Assembly (NCBI RefSeq): GCF_963556105.2
Contig: NZ_OY829944.1
Coordinates: 1,523,501 to 1,587,500 of the forward strand
Reading direction: 5' to 3'
DNA: 64,000 nucleotides
Origin: an uncultured Tolumonas sp.
Lineage (GTDB): Bacteria; Pseudomonadota; Gammaproteobacteria; Enterobacterales; Aeromonadaceae
The position numbers and the translations under genes were made by a program. Shown here one piece after another: positions 1 to 8,267 of this stretch; position 1 is the stretch's first letter; the number at the start of each line of letters is the position of its first letter. The notes beneath the pieces were generated by a model. It did not search any database. It was not told the origin of the DNA and saw nothing but the letters and a program-made list of their open reading frames with translations.

Positions 1-73
1 GCAGATAGCGAGCAGAAGGCTCTCACCCTGATACCTTTCTCAAATAGAGTCTGATATCAGGGCTAAACATACA
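1..73 (-). mobile_element. IS110-family element, partial third copy (transposase-upstream end)
   Basis: This stretch matches positions 11931-12003 of the complete element except for T instead of C at position 37. It is the non-coding end upstream of the transposase; the rest lies left of the window. It is followed by the AG dinucleotide (74-75) that also borders the other two copies, and then by the right half of a long attC. The one-base difference shows it is not a copy-paste duplicate of the other two. Confidence 0.9.
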
Positions 74-74
74 A

Positions 75-107
75 GCAACGCGAACGGCGTTGAACGCCTT
101 GTTATGC
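75..107 (-). repeat. attC of c1, right half (interrupted by IS)
   Basis: Right half of a long-form attC ending in the arm GTTATGC at 101-107. The left half is beyond the IS and outside the window. The arm is complementary to GCATAAC at 397-403, the right end of the same cassette. Confidence 0.85.
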
Positions 108-396
108 AGTATTGAAAAAATGAACTCGAATTCGTCTCGGAAGTAACGACTGATTTCTCGGGCTAGCGTTCAAAACCACAAACAGAAAAAATGGTTGTAA
201 GGAATTACCCACTGACGGCGTTGATGTGCAGAAGCGCATAATCGGCGCGTCGAAATTGCTGAAACCCACTGTTAAAATGTTTGGCGTATTATGCGCGGGC
301 ACCACTCTCGGTAGTGAGCCGTAAACAACGCAGGACTTGCAGCCAACGCCGCTTTAAAACTCGAATTTCCCGCAAAACTACCAGCAAATTGAAACT
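108..396 (-). repeat. ORF-less repeat cassette, family B (c1)
   Basis: One of six near-full copies of a roughly 290-bp cassette body without a conserved reading frame (others at 15333, 26417, 27984, 57430 and 60351). Short open frames exist on both strands, but they are shifted or broken from copy to copy, so I do not call a gene. The function is unknown. Confidence 0.8.
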
Positions 397-456
397 GCAT
401 AACTTCTTTTTATGCGGTGGCACGCAGTGCCATCCGACATTAAATATTTGTTATGA
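397..456 (-). repeat. attC of c2
   Basis: Short attC with apex GGTGGCACGCAGTGCC and arms GCATAAC / GTTATGA. The right arm matches the far end of its own cassette at 926-932. Confidence 0.9.
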
Positions 457-462
457 GTGGCC

Positions 463-897
463 TTAATGAATATTGATACCGGATTTTACTTGTGACAAGT
501 ATGAACTGAAATGCTCATTATTACTCTCAATAGGGAAACTGAATCTACTTATTTGAAGCTCACCTTCTTGGCGCTCCAATAAAAGAAGATACGTTGAATT
601 CTCCTTGAAATATAATGGGCATGCAGCACGAGGATCTTCGATCTTCGCAGATACATGTATTACCTGATTCGGAGTTAATGCACCTTTTATTTTTTCTAAG
701 ACAGCAGCATCAAAGGACATCAATGGACTATACATTTCGTCGTCATTATGTTTTGAAGTGATTATCCGAGCGACGATAACATCACTATAACCAGAGAAAT
801 TCGTAATCTGGTATTTATCTTTATAAAGAGGGTCTTTGCACGCAAAGGAATATGTCGAGGCAAATACCAATAAAATACAGCTAATTATTTTTATCAT
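463..897 (-). CDS. secreted protein, NTR/TIMP-like (c2)
   Basis: This 144-residue protein begins with a clear signal peptide (residues 1-19, hydrophobic core IISCILLVFAS) with likely cleavage before Cys20. The mature part has a leading cysteine, a segment VIVARIITS, and later IKGALTPNQVIHVSA, RAACPLYF and STYLLLL. That layout resembles small secreted OB-fold (NTR/TIMP-like) proteins of bacteria, in which a CxP-type start is followed by a kG..v.V segment and a C-containing segment. Only the general pattern is recognised; the role is unknown. It is the only gene of its cassette, with a weak GAGAG ribosome site upstream. Confidence 0.7.
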   Translation of the reverse strand: MIKIISCILLVFASTYSFACKDPLYKDKYQITNFSGYSDVIVARIITSKHNDDEMYSPLMSFDAAVLEKIKGALTPNQVIHVSAKIEDPRAACPLYFKENSTYLLLLERQEGELQISRFSFPIESNNEHFSSYLSQVKSGINIH

Positions 898-925
898 GCA
901 AGAATCTCTCTGGTGTTCATGCCAC

Positions 926-984
926 TCATAACTTCCAATTGTGGGGCGGTTGAAAACCGTCCCACACTAATTGTTTGTTAACTG
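926..984 (-). repeat. attC of c3
   Basis: Short attC with apex GGCGGTTGAAAACCGTCC, arms TCATAAC / GTTAACT. This exact attC version (left stem CCAATTGTGG, right stem CACTAATTG) occurs with every family C cassette. Confidence 0.9.
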
Positions 985-1003
985 GTAGTTGAGTTGAACT
1001 TGT

Positions 1004-1252
1004 TTATGGCTCGACGGGATTTTGCGAACCACCGTCGTTGTTGATAAACATATCTATGTTCGGCCATAACTTGAGTTCACAACAGAATTTACTATCTTCA
1101 CGACTCAAATAATGCGCAAATTTTGAATTTATGGCTGAACTTGCTTTCGCTGAAATTGAATTCAACGCAAATCTTGCTGTGCCCAGAAGTGCAGGGAGCG
1201 GCGTTGAAAATTTCGACAAACTGTCTACACCAGCGAAAAACAAAACACACAA
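1004..1252 (-). CDS. family C repeat cassette with 82-codon frame (c3)
   Basis: First of six copies of a short cassette whose only frame in the array direction is 82 codons, starting at TTG (residues CVLFFAGVDSLSK after the start). No Shine-Dalgarno sequence precedes it. The frame is open in all six copies, but the copies differ mainly by amino-acid-changing substitutions, so coding is doubtful. Treat this as a repeat unit that may encode a small hypothetical protein. Confidence 0.35.
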   Translation of the reverse strand: MCVLFFAGVDSLSKFSTPLPALLGTARFALNSISAKASSAINSKFAHYLSREDSKFCCELKLWPNIDMFINNDGGSQNPVEP

Positions 1253-1263
1253 CCAACAAAACC

Positions 1264-1319
1264 AGTTAACTTTTACTTGTGGGGTTGCGTAGCAATCCCA
1301 CACCAAGTTTTTGTTATGT
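1264..1319 (-). repeat. attC of c4
   Basis: Short attC with apex GGTTGCGTAGCAATCC, arms AGTTAAC / GTTATGT. The right arm matches the cassette end ACATAAC at 1892. Confidence 0.9.
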
Positions 1320-1374
1320 GTTTTTAAATCGATATAACAGATGGTTAATTAAAATATCATTAACTATGGAATTA

Positions 1375-1683
1375 TTAGATCTTGTATCGGTGATCATCAG
1401 CGGAAACATGTCTGGCTAGGGCTATGATTATTTGATCGCCAATTTCACAATTGGCCAAAAGATAGTTACCTGACCAGTTATCAAATCCAGCAGCAATAGT
1501 AACCGAATTTCTGACAAAAGAAGGAAGAATGCCTTCGTCAATGGTTACAATTGATGTTCTTGATTCTGAAAATCCTGAGCCTTTCAGCCATTCGAGAGCT
1601 AATCGCCATTGATTTGTTTCATAATCTTCGAAAGTAAGGAAATTGTGGCCATTAGCCGCAATTGTCAGTAAAGCTGTAGTCAT
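1375..1683 (-). CDS. hypothetical protein (c4)
   Basis: A 102-residue soluble protein of unknown family, starting at an ATG after AGGCGAT/TAGGT. It has no signal peptide or membrane segment. Notable stretches are TFEDYETNQWRLALEWL near residues 17-33 and IALARHVSADDHRYKI at the C-terminus. The small acidic single-gene cassette would fit an immunity or accessory protein, but nothing in the sequence proves that. The 200 bases upstream (1684-1891) are AT-rich and show no gene. Confidence 0.6.
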   Translation of the reverse strand: MTTALLTIAANGHNFLTFEDYETNQWRLALEWLKGSGFSESRTSIVTIDEGILPSFVRNSVTIAAGFDNWSGNYLLANCEIGDQIIIALARHVSADDHRYKI

Positions 1684-1891
1684 ACCTATTTATCGCCTTA
1701 AAAAAAGGACTGTTCAATGAAATTAAGTTGTGAGCCATAACCATAGAAATTTGAGAATGTTAAATATCTAATGCAGACAATAATTATATAATTTCTTAAG
1801 CAACAAAGTTTATGGTAAAAAAATTAAATTATTACGATGGTTTAGGCTTTTAGTATTTAATAAACAGCATACAAATTCAAATTTCTTAAAC

Positions 1892-1947
1892 ACATAACTT
1901 CGACTTGTGGGGTTGCGAAGCAATCCCACACCAAGTTTTTGTTATGT
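1892..1947 (-). repeat. attC of c5
   Basis: Short attC with apex GGTTGCGAAGCAATCC, arms ACATAAC / GTTATGT. Its right arm supplies the stop codon of the c5 gene. Confidence 0.9.
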
Positions 1948-2637
1948 GCGTGCATGAGCTACTATTTGCGCCACCAAGGAAATAGCATCATTGGTTTGCT
2001 GAACAATATCAATTTTCACCCCTTTGAAGGATGTATCGATACTAGGCAGATTAGCTTTGATTAGTTCCTTGGTTTCTTTTGGAATAAAATCGATTGCCAG
2101 CGATGCCTGAACTGCTTTTTTGAAGTCCGATTCCTCAGCGACAGGAATTTTGGCGCCTTCTCTTTTCAATAGGCCACTCAGGCTTGTTAATATTTCGTCT
2201 GTCAGATTGCAGCATAAAGTTAGAATGTCTTCTCTGGGTGGGTCGAACGGAATTATTTTGCCATGTCCGTCTATACGTCTTAGTGGGCCGATTATGTAGT
2301 TTTTTGTTCCTTGCCCAGAGTTGATTAAATGATACCCATCATGTGTCGCGGCATTTCTGCAATAAAAGATGAAGTCCCCATATGTTGGCGAAAGCTCGTT
2401 CCAGGAAAAACTTACTCCCATTGCTGTCTTGAACCCATCTTTGAGCGATTGGATTGCATTCAGATACGCGCTAAAGAAGTAGTTTAGTTTGTCTAGCTCG
2501 ACATTTAATGGATAGTCCTGACGCAGATGCTTTTGTTCAATTGTTCTTGTGACGCCAGCTATTTGTTGCAGGAAAAAACCGAGTTCGCTAATCTTTCCCT
2601 TTAAACTATTTCCGACAGCCACTCTAAAATCTCTCAT
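1942..2637 (-). CDS. HEPN-motif protein (c5)
   Basis: A 231-residue soluble, largely helical protein. The start at 2637 is chosen because AAGGAG lies five bases upstream; the longer open frame would read through the neighbouring attC. At R94-N-A-A-T-H99 it has the R-x4-H signature of HEPN RNases, in a context (FIFYCRNAATHDGYHL) typical of that motif. HEPN proteins often cut tRNA or mRNA during abortive infection; that role is inferred here from the motif alone. The TAA stop lies inside the attC arm. Confidence 0.65.
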   Translation of the reverse strand: MRDFRVAVGNSLKGKISELGFFLQQIAGVTRTIEQKHLRQDYPLNVELDKLNYFFSAYLNAIQSLKDGFKTAMGVSFSWNELSPTYGDFIFYCRNAATHDGYHLINSGQGTKNYIIGPLRRIDGHGKIIPFDPPREDILTLCCNLTDEILTSLSGLLKREGAKIPVAEESDFKKAVQASLAIDFIPKETKELIKANLPSIDTSFKGVKIDIVQQTNDAISLVAQIVAHART

Positions 2638-2652
2638 GTTTCTCCTTAAAGC

Positions 2653-2709
2653 ACATAACTTTAACTTGTGGGGCCGCAAAGCGGTCCCACACTAAGTTTT
2701 TGTTAGACT
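2653..2709 (-). repeat. attC of c6
   Basis: Short attC with apex GGCCGCAAAGCGGTCC, arms ACATAAC / GTTAGAC. The right arm matches GTCTAAC at 3397. Confidence 0.9.
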
Positions 2710-2789
2710 TATGAACTAGAGCTCCATTCTATACACACTTTGTTTGTCATGAGAAAATAGGGTGTCAATGTATTATTCAAACATACGTG

Positions 2790-3161
2790 TTAACACATAT
2801 TTTTACCCCACCAGACACCATTTTCTAGGTGGTTTAAAATAATATTGTTTTGAATGAAAAAACCATCTGTATGATATCCAACATAACCACCATATGAATT
2901 TTTTGCATTCACAGTGGCGCATACTAGATAACCATATTTAACACCTTGAAATCTATCTCCTAAAACTGTTTTTATTGGAGGAGAAATGTATTTATATACA
3001 GCCGAATCTGGATCTTTAAGACTTTTAGAATAAAATGTTTTAACGATTTCAGTTGAATTGGATGGATATTCACCATAGTCTGCCAAATTAATTTCTTGTT
3101 GTGTCGGCATTTGGGCGCAAGCTGGTAGAAAAAACATGAGTAGAATCGTAAATTTTTTCAT
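2790..3161 (-). CDS. putative lipoprotein (c6)
   Basis: A 123-residue exported protein. The start at 3161 follows AAGGAC at good spacing and gives a classical signal (MKKFTILLMFFLPAC) ending in a lipobox-like LPAC, so it is probably lipid-anchored in an envelope membrane. The mature part includes IVKTFYSKSLKDPDSAVYKY and a glycine/tyrosine-rich NSYGGYVGYHTDGFF segment, similar to small envelope proteins that act on solute or surface stress. I do not recognise a named family. About 235 AT-rich bases upstream hold no gene. Confidence 0.7.
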   Translation of the reverse strand: MKKFTILLMFFLPACAQMPTQQEINLADYGEYPSNSTEIVKTFYSKSLKDPDSAVYKYISPPIKTVLGDRFQGVKYGYLVCATVNAKNSYGGYVGYHTDGFFIQNNIILNHLENGVWWGKNMC

Positions 3162-3396
3162 GGCATGTCCTTGATTATGAAAGATATATACATCAATGAA
3201 ATAACGTAAAATTAGTTTAGTCATTATCGATACATTTTCTCCTGTTGGTTATATACCTTATGTTCAAAGATTAATCTTGTACACCTAAATTTTGATTCAT
3301 AGTATTAACTTTTGTTAAAGCGATGTGAGTAAATCTACCGTTTTTTATTATTCCATTCTAAGAGAAAAAGAAAGCATTTTTTAGTGACACAAAAAA

Positions 3397-3454
3397 GTCT
3401 AACTTCCAATTGTGGGGCGGTTGAAAACCGTCCCACACTAATTGTTTGTTAACT
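3397..3454 (-). repeat. attC of c7
   Basis: Family C type attC, apex GGCGGTTGAAAACCGTCC, arms GTCTAAC / GTTAACT. Confidence 0.9.
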
Positions 3455-3474
3455 GGTAGTTGAGTTGAACTTGT

Positions 3475-3723
3475 TTATGGCTCGACGGGATTTTGCGAAC
3501 CATCGTCGTTGTTGATAAACATTTCTATGTTCGGCCATAACTTGAGTTCACAACAGAATTTACTATCTTCACGACTCAAATAATGCGCAAATTTTGAATT
3601 TATGGCTGAACTTGCTTTCGCTGAAATTGAATTCAACGCAAATCTTGCTGTGCCCAGAAGTGCAGGGAGCGGCGTTGAAAATTTCGACAAACTGTCTACA
3701 CCAGCGAAAAACGAAACACACAA
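3475..3723 (-). CDS. family C repeat cassette with 82-codon frame (c7)
   Basis: Second copy of the family C cassette. It differs from the c3 copy at only a few positions (for example CVSFF instead of CVLFF and DD instead of GG near the C-terminus). The start codon is TTG with no ribosome site. Coding status is uncertain. Confidence 0.35.
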   Translation of the reverse strand: MCVSFFAGVDSLSKFSTPLPALLGTARFALNSISAKASSAINSKFAHYLSREDSKFCCELKLWPNIEMFINNDDGSQNPVEP

Positions 3724-3734
3724 CCAACAAAACC

Positions 3735-3794
3735 AGTTAACTTCGTTTTATGCGGTGGCACGTAGTGCCATCCGACATTAAAATTTTGTTAAGT
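3735..3794 (-). repeat. attC of c8
   Basis: Short attC with apex GGTGGCACGTAGTGCC, arms AGTTAAC / GTTAAGT. The right arm matches ACTTAAC at 4466. Confidence 0.9.
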
Positions 3795-3817
3795 TTGCTC
3801 TTTGACGTTATCGATCA

Positions 3818-4105
3818 TTACATCAGTTTTAATAATCGTTCACTTCGCCACACTCTGATGACTTGCACTTCATCTGCTTTCAGCAGATAAACAATACGGT
3901 AGGGCGGATGAATGAGTTCTCGGAGCGATGGAAGGCCATATTCAGGGACAATTCGACCCATCTGAGGATGTTCAGATAGATTTTCAATATGATTAAAAAC
4001 ATCATCAACATGTTTCTCCCTGATATGTTCAACACCTTCAAGTTTATAATGTTCTTTGATATCGATAAGATCTTCGTAAGCAGAATCGGTGATCGTAATT
4101 TTCAT
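3818..4105 (-). CDS. ParE/RelE-family toxin (c8)
   Basis: A 95-residue protein with the ParE/RelE fold signature: an N-terminal beta strand (MKITITDSAYEDL), two helices, then HPQMGRIVPEYGLPSLRELI, PYRIVYLL and VQVIRVWRSERLL. ParE members poison gyrase and RelE members cut mRNA; the sequence alone does not decide which. It is the second gene of a two-gene cassette and shares one base (TAATG) with the antitoxin gene, so the two are translationally coupled, antitoxin first. Confidence 0.88.
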   Translation of the reverse strand: MKITITDSAYEDLIDIKEHYKLEGVEHIREKHVDDVFNHIENLSEHPQMGRIVPEYGLPSLRELIHPPYRIVYLLKADEVQVIRVWRSERLLKLM

Positions 4106-4374
4106 TAGCGCAAACCCAGTTTCTTCTTGGCATCATCAAGAGACATTGTTCTGCCTTCTTGAACATCCGTAAGACCCTGAGCAATTGCTTTGAGAAAAGC
4201 GCATTCTTCTTCACGAGTTTCGTATTCAGCTAAGGACTGAACGACAGCAACACCACGACCTCTACTGGTAAGAAGAATAGGGCGTTGAGTTTCAACAGTT
4301 TGATTAACAATTTTGCCTGGGTTCACTTTGAGATCTGACAATGGAACCACATCTTCAGAGAATTTGACTTGCAT
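4105..4374 (-). CDS. Phd/YefM-family antitoxin (c8)
   Basis: An 89-residue Phd/YefM antitoxin: an N-terminal DNA-binding fold (VVPLSDLKVNPGKIVNQTVETQRPILLTSRGRG with the usual pi(l/v)lT..G..vaVv pattern), and a C-terminal part that would bind the toxin. It precedes the ParE-like toxin in the same cassette. By family rule it binds its own promoter and neutralises the toxin. Such toxin-antitoxin cassettes are known to stabilise large chromosomal integrons against loss of cassettes. Confidence 0.88.
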   Translation of the reverse strand: MQVKFSEDVVPLSDLKVNPGKIVNQTVETQRPILLTSRGRGVAVVQSLAEYETREEECAFLKAIAQGLTDVQEGRTMSLDDAKKKLGLR

Positions 4375-4465
4375 TATGGTATCTCGATTGCGATGAGTAG
4401 ACCTGATTATAGCACCAGTTAACAGGTCTTCAATGTTTCGTCGAGGCTTGCTATGACAAATAAGA

Positions 4466-4525
4466 ACTTAACTATTACTTATGGGGCAGCACGCAGTGCT
4501 GTCCGCCATTAAGTTTTTGTTATGT
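4466..4525 (-). repeat. attC of c9
   Basis: Short attC with apex GGCAGCACGCAGTGCTGTCC, arms ACTTAAC / GTTATGT. The right arm matches ACATAAC at 6056. Confidence 0.88.
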
Positions 4526-4549
4526 GATTTTGGTTGCAGCCAAAGCCGG

Positions 4550-4720
4550 TTTTTTGAGAGCAAAAGCTACCGCACTGACTATCGACAATCAGATGCCCAA
4601 CACCCGTGTTTTGCTCTTGATTTACTCATATGAACATGATGCCGAATGGTACTGAAAGAGACAAATGAAATCGGGGACTCAATTAATGAAAACTGTACTA
4701 TATCAATGCTGTGTATCATA
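4550..4720. repeat. family D remnant inside c9
   Basis: Non-coding stretch between attC and gene stop. It shares blocks (GCTACCGCACTGACTATCGA, ATGATGCCGAATG, AAATGAAAT and TATATCAATG) with 16938-17090 and 30058-30180. I read it as the remains of an older ORF-less cassette fused into this one. Confidence 0.6.
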
Positions 4721-4760
4721 TCTGTGCAAGGTGATGATAGATTAATCTGAACTAGTACAA

Positions 4761-6026
4761 TTAATCAGATTCATCTAGTCGATTTATATATGCCATTAGT
4801 ACTCTTTTTGCCAGACCATAAGAGTCATAATATATCTTCAACATTTCATCACGATTATTTTCTAAAACACCAGCATGAACTAATTGAGACCTGTAATCAT
4901 AAAGCTTGTAAAATAATTTTGCGTCTTTACTACCAAGTAAATCCTTTACTAAAGCCTTACAACTCTTACTAATTGATTGATACCTCAATGAGGTTAGGGC
5001 TTTAGTGATAGATTCCTTTTCACTCTGATCAATATCAGACTTCTCATCCAACACATTGGTTAGATAATCCAACACTCTGAGCTCTTCATCACTTCTAGAT
5101 ACTTTATCCGACAATACTTCTATGACTGTCATTGATAGTATTATCTTATTAATAAGTGAATCTTCAAAAATAGATGTAGTTAGTATGGATGTGGCTATCT
5201 CGATTTTATTAAAATTCCTTCCTATGACCTGCAAGCCTTTCAGATTGTCATAGACACTAGAAAATATTGCATCAAGCTTAGTTATATCTACTGGTTCTTT
5301 TTCTTCATTAGCGTTGCTATCCCAAGGAAATGATCTCTCTTGAAACAAAACCACACCAAACTTATCACTGAAATGAAACAAGGGTCTTTCATAATGTGAA
5401 TCATATAGTTTAGTGTGTTGTTTTAAGAACTGAATTTCAGCTTCTCTCTTTATTTTTTCAAGCGTGGCTTCTGAAGCTAAGTTTTCGGGATAAGCAACCC
5501 CAATACCTAACTCCGCAAGTCCCAATATTAAAGCTTGTTCAACCTTTTTTGACTCAAACATTATCTCACGATAGGTCATACTATCTGAGCTTGTCAGAAT
5601 CAGAATATTATCGTCTTTTAATGATTGTTTTTTAGCTGGCTTAATTTGATAGTTTCCAAGGAAGTCTATTGCGTTCTGATCCAAACCTAAAGGTTCGGAA
5701 ACTTTAAACCGGATATAAAAATTCCACTTTGTTTCTGATGGGTCAATACTTTCAAAGTCATTATCAACTGACTTTGTCATTCTAGTAGAGCACTCGCTTT
5801 CAAATAGCTCTAAGAATATCTCAGATTCTTCTGGCTCAAGCTGTTCTGCAAAATTTAAAACTTCACTTATAATATTTTTCATTGTATCGTCAAAGCTTTT
5901 ACCATCAAAATTTGCTTGTTCTATAACCACCTTCGGAATAATTTCAACTATTTGAATAATATTATTCAGTTCGATTGGTCGACTTACAGCAATACCAAAC
6001 AATTCACCTAATAGGCTCTTTCTCAT
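4761..6026 (-). CDS. large protein with C-terminal HEPN motif (c9)
   Basis: A 421-residue soluble protein. The C-terminal region carries R379-S-Q-L-V-H384 in the context YDYRSQLVHAG, the HEPN R-x4-H signature as found in Apea-like HEPN domains. The first 300 residues are helical and acidic with no recognised domain and may sense a trigger. It is the only gene of its cassette. An abortive-infection RNase role is inferred from the motif; no family is identified for the N-terminal part. Confidence 0.72.
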   Translation of the reverse strand: MRKSLLGELFGIAVSRPIELNNIIQIVEIIPKVVIEQANFDGKSFDDTMKNIISEVLNFAEQLEPEESEIFLELFESECSTRMTKSVDNDFESIDPSETKWNFYIRFKVSEPLGLDQNAIDFLGNYQIKPAKKQSLKDDNILILTSSDSMTYREIMFESKKVEQALILGLAELGIGVAYPENLASEATLEKIKREAEIQFLKQHTKLYDSHYERPLFHFSDKFGVVLFQERSFPWDSNANEEKEPVDITKLDAIFSSVYDNLKGLQVIGRNFNKIEIATSILTTSIFEDSLINKIILSMTVIEVLSDKVSRSDEELRVLDYLTNVLDEKSDIDQSEKESITKALTSLRYQSISKSCKALVKDLLGSKDAKLFYKLYDYRSQLVHAGVLENNRDEMLKIYYDSYGLAKRVLMAYINRLDESD

Positions 6027-6055
6027 ATTAATCTCTATATTTTCGGGGGCAAATC

Positions 6056-6113
6056 ACATAACTTCGACTTATGGGGCGGTTGAAAACCGTCCCACATTAA
6101 GTTTTTGTTATGT
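6056..6113 (-). repeat. attC of c10
   Basis: Short attC, apex GGCGGTTGAAAACCGTCC, arms ACATAAC / GTTATGT. The end of the c10 gene runs into it. Confidence 0.92.
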
Positions 6114-6858
6114 TTATGATTCTGCCTGAGATGCCACCATTAGTGATAGTGCATAAAACGAGACATGGGTCAGAATCATTCGCTGAAATACATACATTGC
6201 CATCAGTGTCCCATGCTCGACTGTTGCCATTCGATAACCAGCCACCAGTTTCACCAATATAGTTAGTCATGACGATGTTTAATTTGTGTTCAATGGCTTT
6301 GCGTCTCAGGATCTCACTGTCATGAGCAAAGCCATTTTTAGAGATCAGAACACTGGATAAATAAATATCTGCATGGTCTTCATTTGCATCAATCCAATGT
6401 TGTGAATTAGTGAAATCAGCACATATGCCTAAAAACATCTTTCTCTGCTTGAACTCAAAACTATAATTTTTGGAACCAGCAGACATAAATTTGTCTTCGC
6501 CTGGATGCAGATATTGTTTTCGATAAAAATCAGTTTGCCCTGACGGAAATGAAACCAACGCACCGATATATGGTTTATCAGTGCTATTTATCAATGGGAT
6601 GCCGGAGATAATAACCACATTATTATCAATAGCAGCATTCGATAAGTTAGTAATGATCGATGATGTGCCATCTATCGCCAGTTTTGATGCTAACTCTAAT
6701 TCATAGCCAGTTAGTGATAGCTCAGGAAAAATGACTATATCAGCGCCAGACTCAGCAGATAATTTAATATGTTTTATATGGTTATTAAGATTATTTTTGA
6801 TATCACCTTTGATTGAAGAATATTGAACTAGGCTGAAGGTAATTTTTTCATTATTCAC
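6097..6858 (-). CDS. carbon-nitrogen hydrolase, nitrilase superfamily (c10)
   Basis: A protein of about 253 residues with the nitrilase-fold catalytic triad Glu46 (FPELSLTGYE), Lys114 (YRKQYLHPGE) and Cys146 (GICADFT). These enzymes hydrolyse amides or nitriles in the cytoplasm; the substrate cannot be read from the sequence. I prefer the GTG start at 6858, with AAGGA seven bases upstream. An ATG at 6879 lies inside the next attC arm and has no ribosome site. The last residues (NITKT) and the stop are encoded by the attC itself. Confidence 0.85.
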   Translation of the reverse strand: MNNEKITFSLVQYSSIKGDIKNNLNNHIKHIKLSAESGADIVIFPELSLTGYELELASKLAIDGTSSIITNLSNAAIDNNVVIISGIPLINSTDKPYIGALVSFPSGQTDFYRKQYLHPGEDKFMSAGSKNYSFEFKQRKMFLGICADFTNSQHWIDANEDHADIYLSSVLISKNGFAHDSEILRRKAIEHKLNIVMTNYIGETGGWLSNGNSRAWDTDGNVCISANDSDPCLVLCTITNGGISGRIINITKT

Positions 6859-6875
6859 AGGGATATCCTTAATAA

Positions 6876-6933
6876 ACATAACTTCAAATTGTGCGGTGGC
6901 TGAAAGCCATCCGACACTAATTTTTTGTTAGAA
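6876..6933 (-). repeat. attC of c11
   Basis: Short attC, apex GGTGGCTGAAAGCCATCC, arms ACATAAC / GTTAGAA. It encodes the last four residues of the c11 protein. Confidence 0.92.
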
Positions 6934-8182
6934 CTGCTGAAAACTTCAAGTCATCGAACCAGTCCATAAACATATCCTGATTTCTAAATTTAGGAATATT
7001 TTTTACACAAAATGAAATTGTAGATAATACAATGTAAGTTAATGTATTAAGATCATTGTCTGATATCGTTTTTTTACCACCATGTGCAACTGCACTCCTT
7101 TTGCCATAATAATCCCTCATTAATTTAACGAGACTCTTTCTGGATTCCAGAGTGTTCGCTAACATTAGTGCTACGCATTCAGAAACTGTACCTGTGATAG
7201 AGTTGCCACTTTTTTGTTTAAACAAGGACTCTAATGCAGCTATTAAGAATAGAAATGAATTTCCAGTTTCATCTTGTATTAGAGATATTGATAACCAATG
7301 TACGGCTTGTATTAATGATTCTTCGTAATTTGTTGTTTGTTTCTTTTTAAGCATCTCAGAAAAGTATGGTATTCCAATCTCATTCATTCTCTTAAGTTCT
7401 ATTTCGGTTACATCAAAATATCTGCGAGAGCCTAAATTGTCATTTTTTGTATTAAATGAATCATCAGAAAGTATAAACCCTAATCGGCTAGATGTGGGGC
7501 GCTCGCCTTTTAAACCAATTCGGATGTCTTCATTAATTGGATATAGAAATTTACTTGCATATCTCAATATATCAATCGAGCGTTGTATTTCTTCTTTTGC
7601 TAATTCAAAAGCTCGTTCTGGTTCTGCATTGACTTTTACAATCGCAATAGTGAAATCTAATAACTCATCATTGAATTCATTTGTTATTTGGTTTGATATT
7701 GATTCTTTTTCCTGTTCTGAGTTTTTTGTTAATGCCAAAACAGAGTTCATTTTGTTTTTTAATTGTGCGATGGCGTTATTATTGCCATTAATAAACTTCA
7801 CATTTCCTATTTCGAATTCAACATTTGTTTTTAATCCTTCAATCCTCATATGTATGGTTTTTGAATCTATGTCTTTTTCAAGGAATCGAATTAACTCATA
7901 AAACTCTTCATTTAGTTGGATTTTTGGGTTTTTTAGATATTTTGCGAGGATTTTCTTTACTTCTACTTCAATGTATCCGCTTGAAAACTTTGATGAAAAA
8001 TTCTTGTGTTTTAATATCTTGCTAATTAATTCATTGAATTCAACAGCGGCTTCAGTTGATAAACCATATGCAACACCATCATGCATGCGTAAGTTTCCGA
8101 AGTTGCTGCTACTTAGTGGTGTTGATTTTGATACAATATTTTTAAGAGAATCTGTTAGCGAGGCAATAGTTTTTTTGTCCAT
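6917..8182 (-). CDS. large protein with C-terminal HEPN motif (c11)
   Basis: A 421-residue soluble protein with an Apea-like HEPN region near the C-terminus: R362-S-A-V-A-H367 in YYGKRSAVAHGGK, followed by a long helix. Upstream, FLFLIAALESLFKQKSG fits the first helices of this domain class. It is the same length as the c9 protein but not a close copy, so the two may be distant relatives with a shared build. The start follows AGGTAGGT. The C-terminus (AVLTKN) is encoded within the attC. Confidence 0.75.
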   Translation of the reverse strand: MDKKTIASLTDSLKNIVSKSTPLSSSNFGNLRMHDGVAYGLSTEAAVEFNELISKILKHKNFSSKFSSGYIEVEVKKILAKYLKNPKIQLNEEFYELIRFLEKDIDSKTIHMRIEGLKTNVEFEIGNVKFINGNNNAIAQLKNKMNSVLALTKNSEQEKESISNQITNEFNDELLDFTIAIVKVNAEPERAFELAKEEIQRSIDILRYASKFLYPINEDIRIGLKGERPTSSRLGFILSDDSFNTKNDNLGSRRYFDVTEIELKRMNEIGIPYFSEMLKKKQTTNYEESLIQAVHWLSISLIQDETGNSFLFLIAALESLFKQKSGNSITGTVSECVALMLANTLESRKSLVKLMRDYYGKRSAVAHGGKKTISDNDLNTLTYIVLSTISFCVKNIPKFRNQDMFMDWFDDLKFSAVLTKN

Positions 8183-8196
8183 ATTTACCTACCTAG

Positions 8197-8254
8197 TTCT
8201 AACTTTTAATTGTGCGGTGGCTGAAAGCCATCCGACACTAATTTTTTGTTATAT
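8197..8254 (-). repeat. attC of c12
   Basis: Short attC, apex GGTGGCTGAAAGCCATCC, arms TTCTAAC / GTTATAT. Confidence 0.92.
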
Positions 8255-8267
8255 TTATGCTTGTAAT

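Noticed and set aside
102-305. Family B open frames (also at 26340-26708, 28046-28276, 57493-57723 and 60272-60592)
   Set aside because: The frames start in attC or without ribosome sites and run out of register between copies, so they are not conserved genes.
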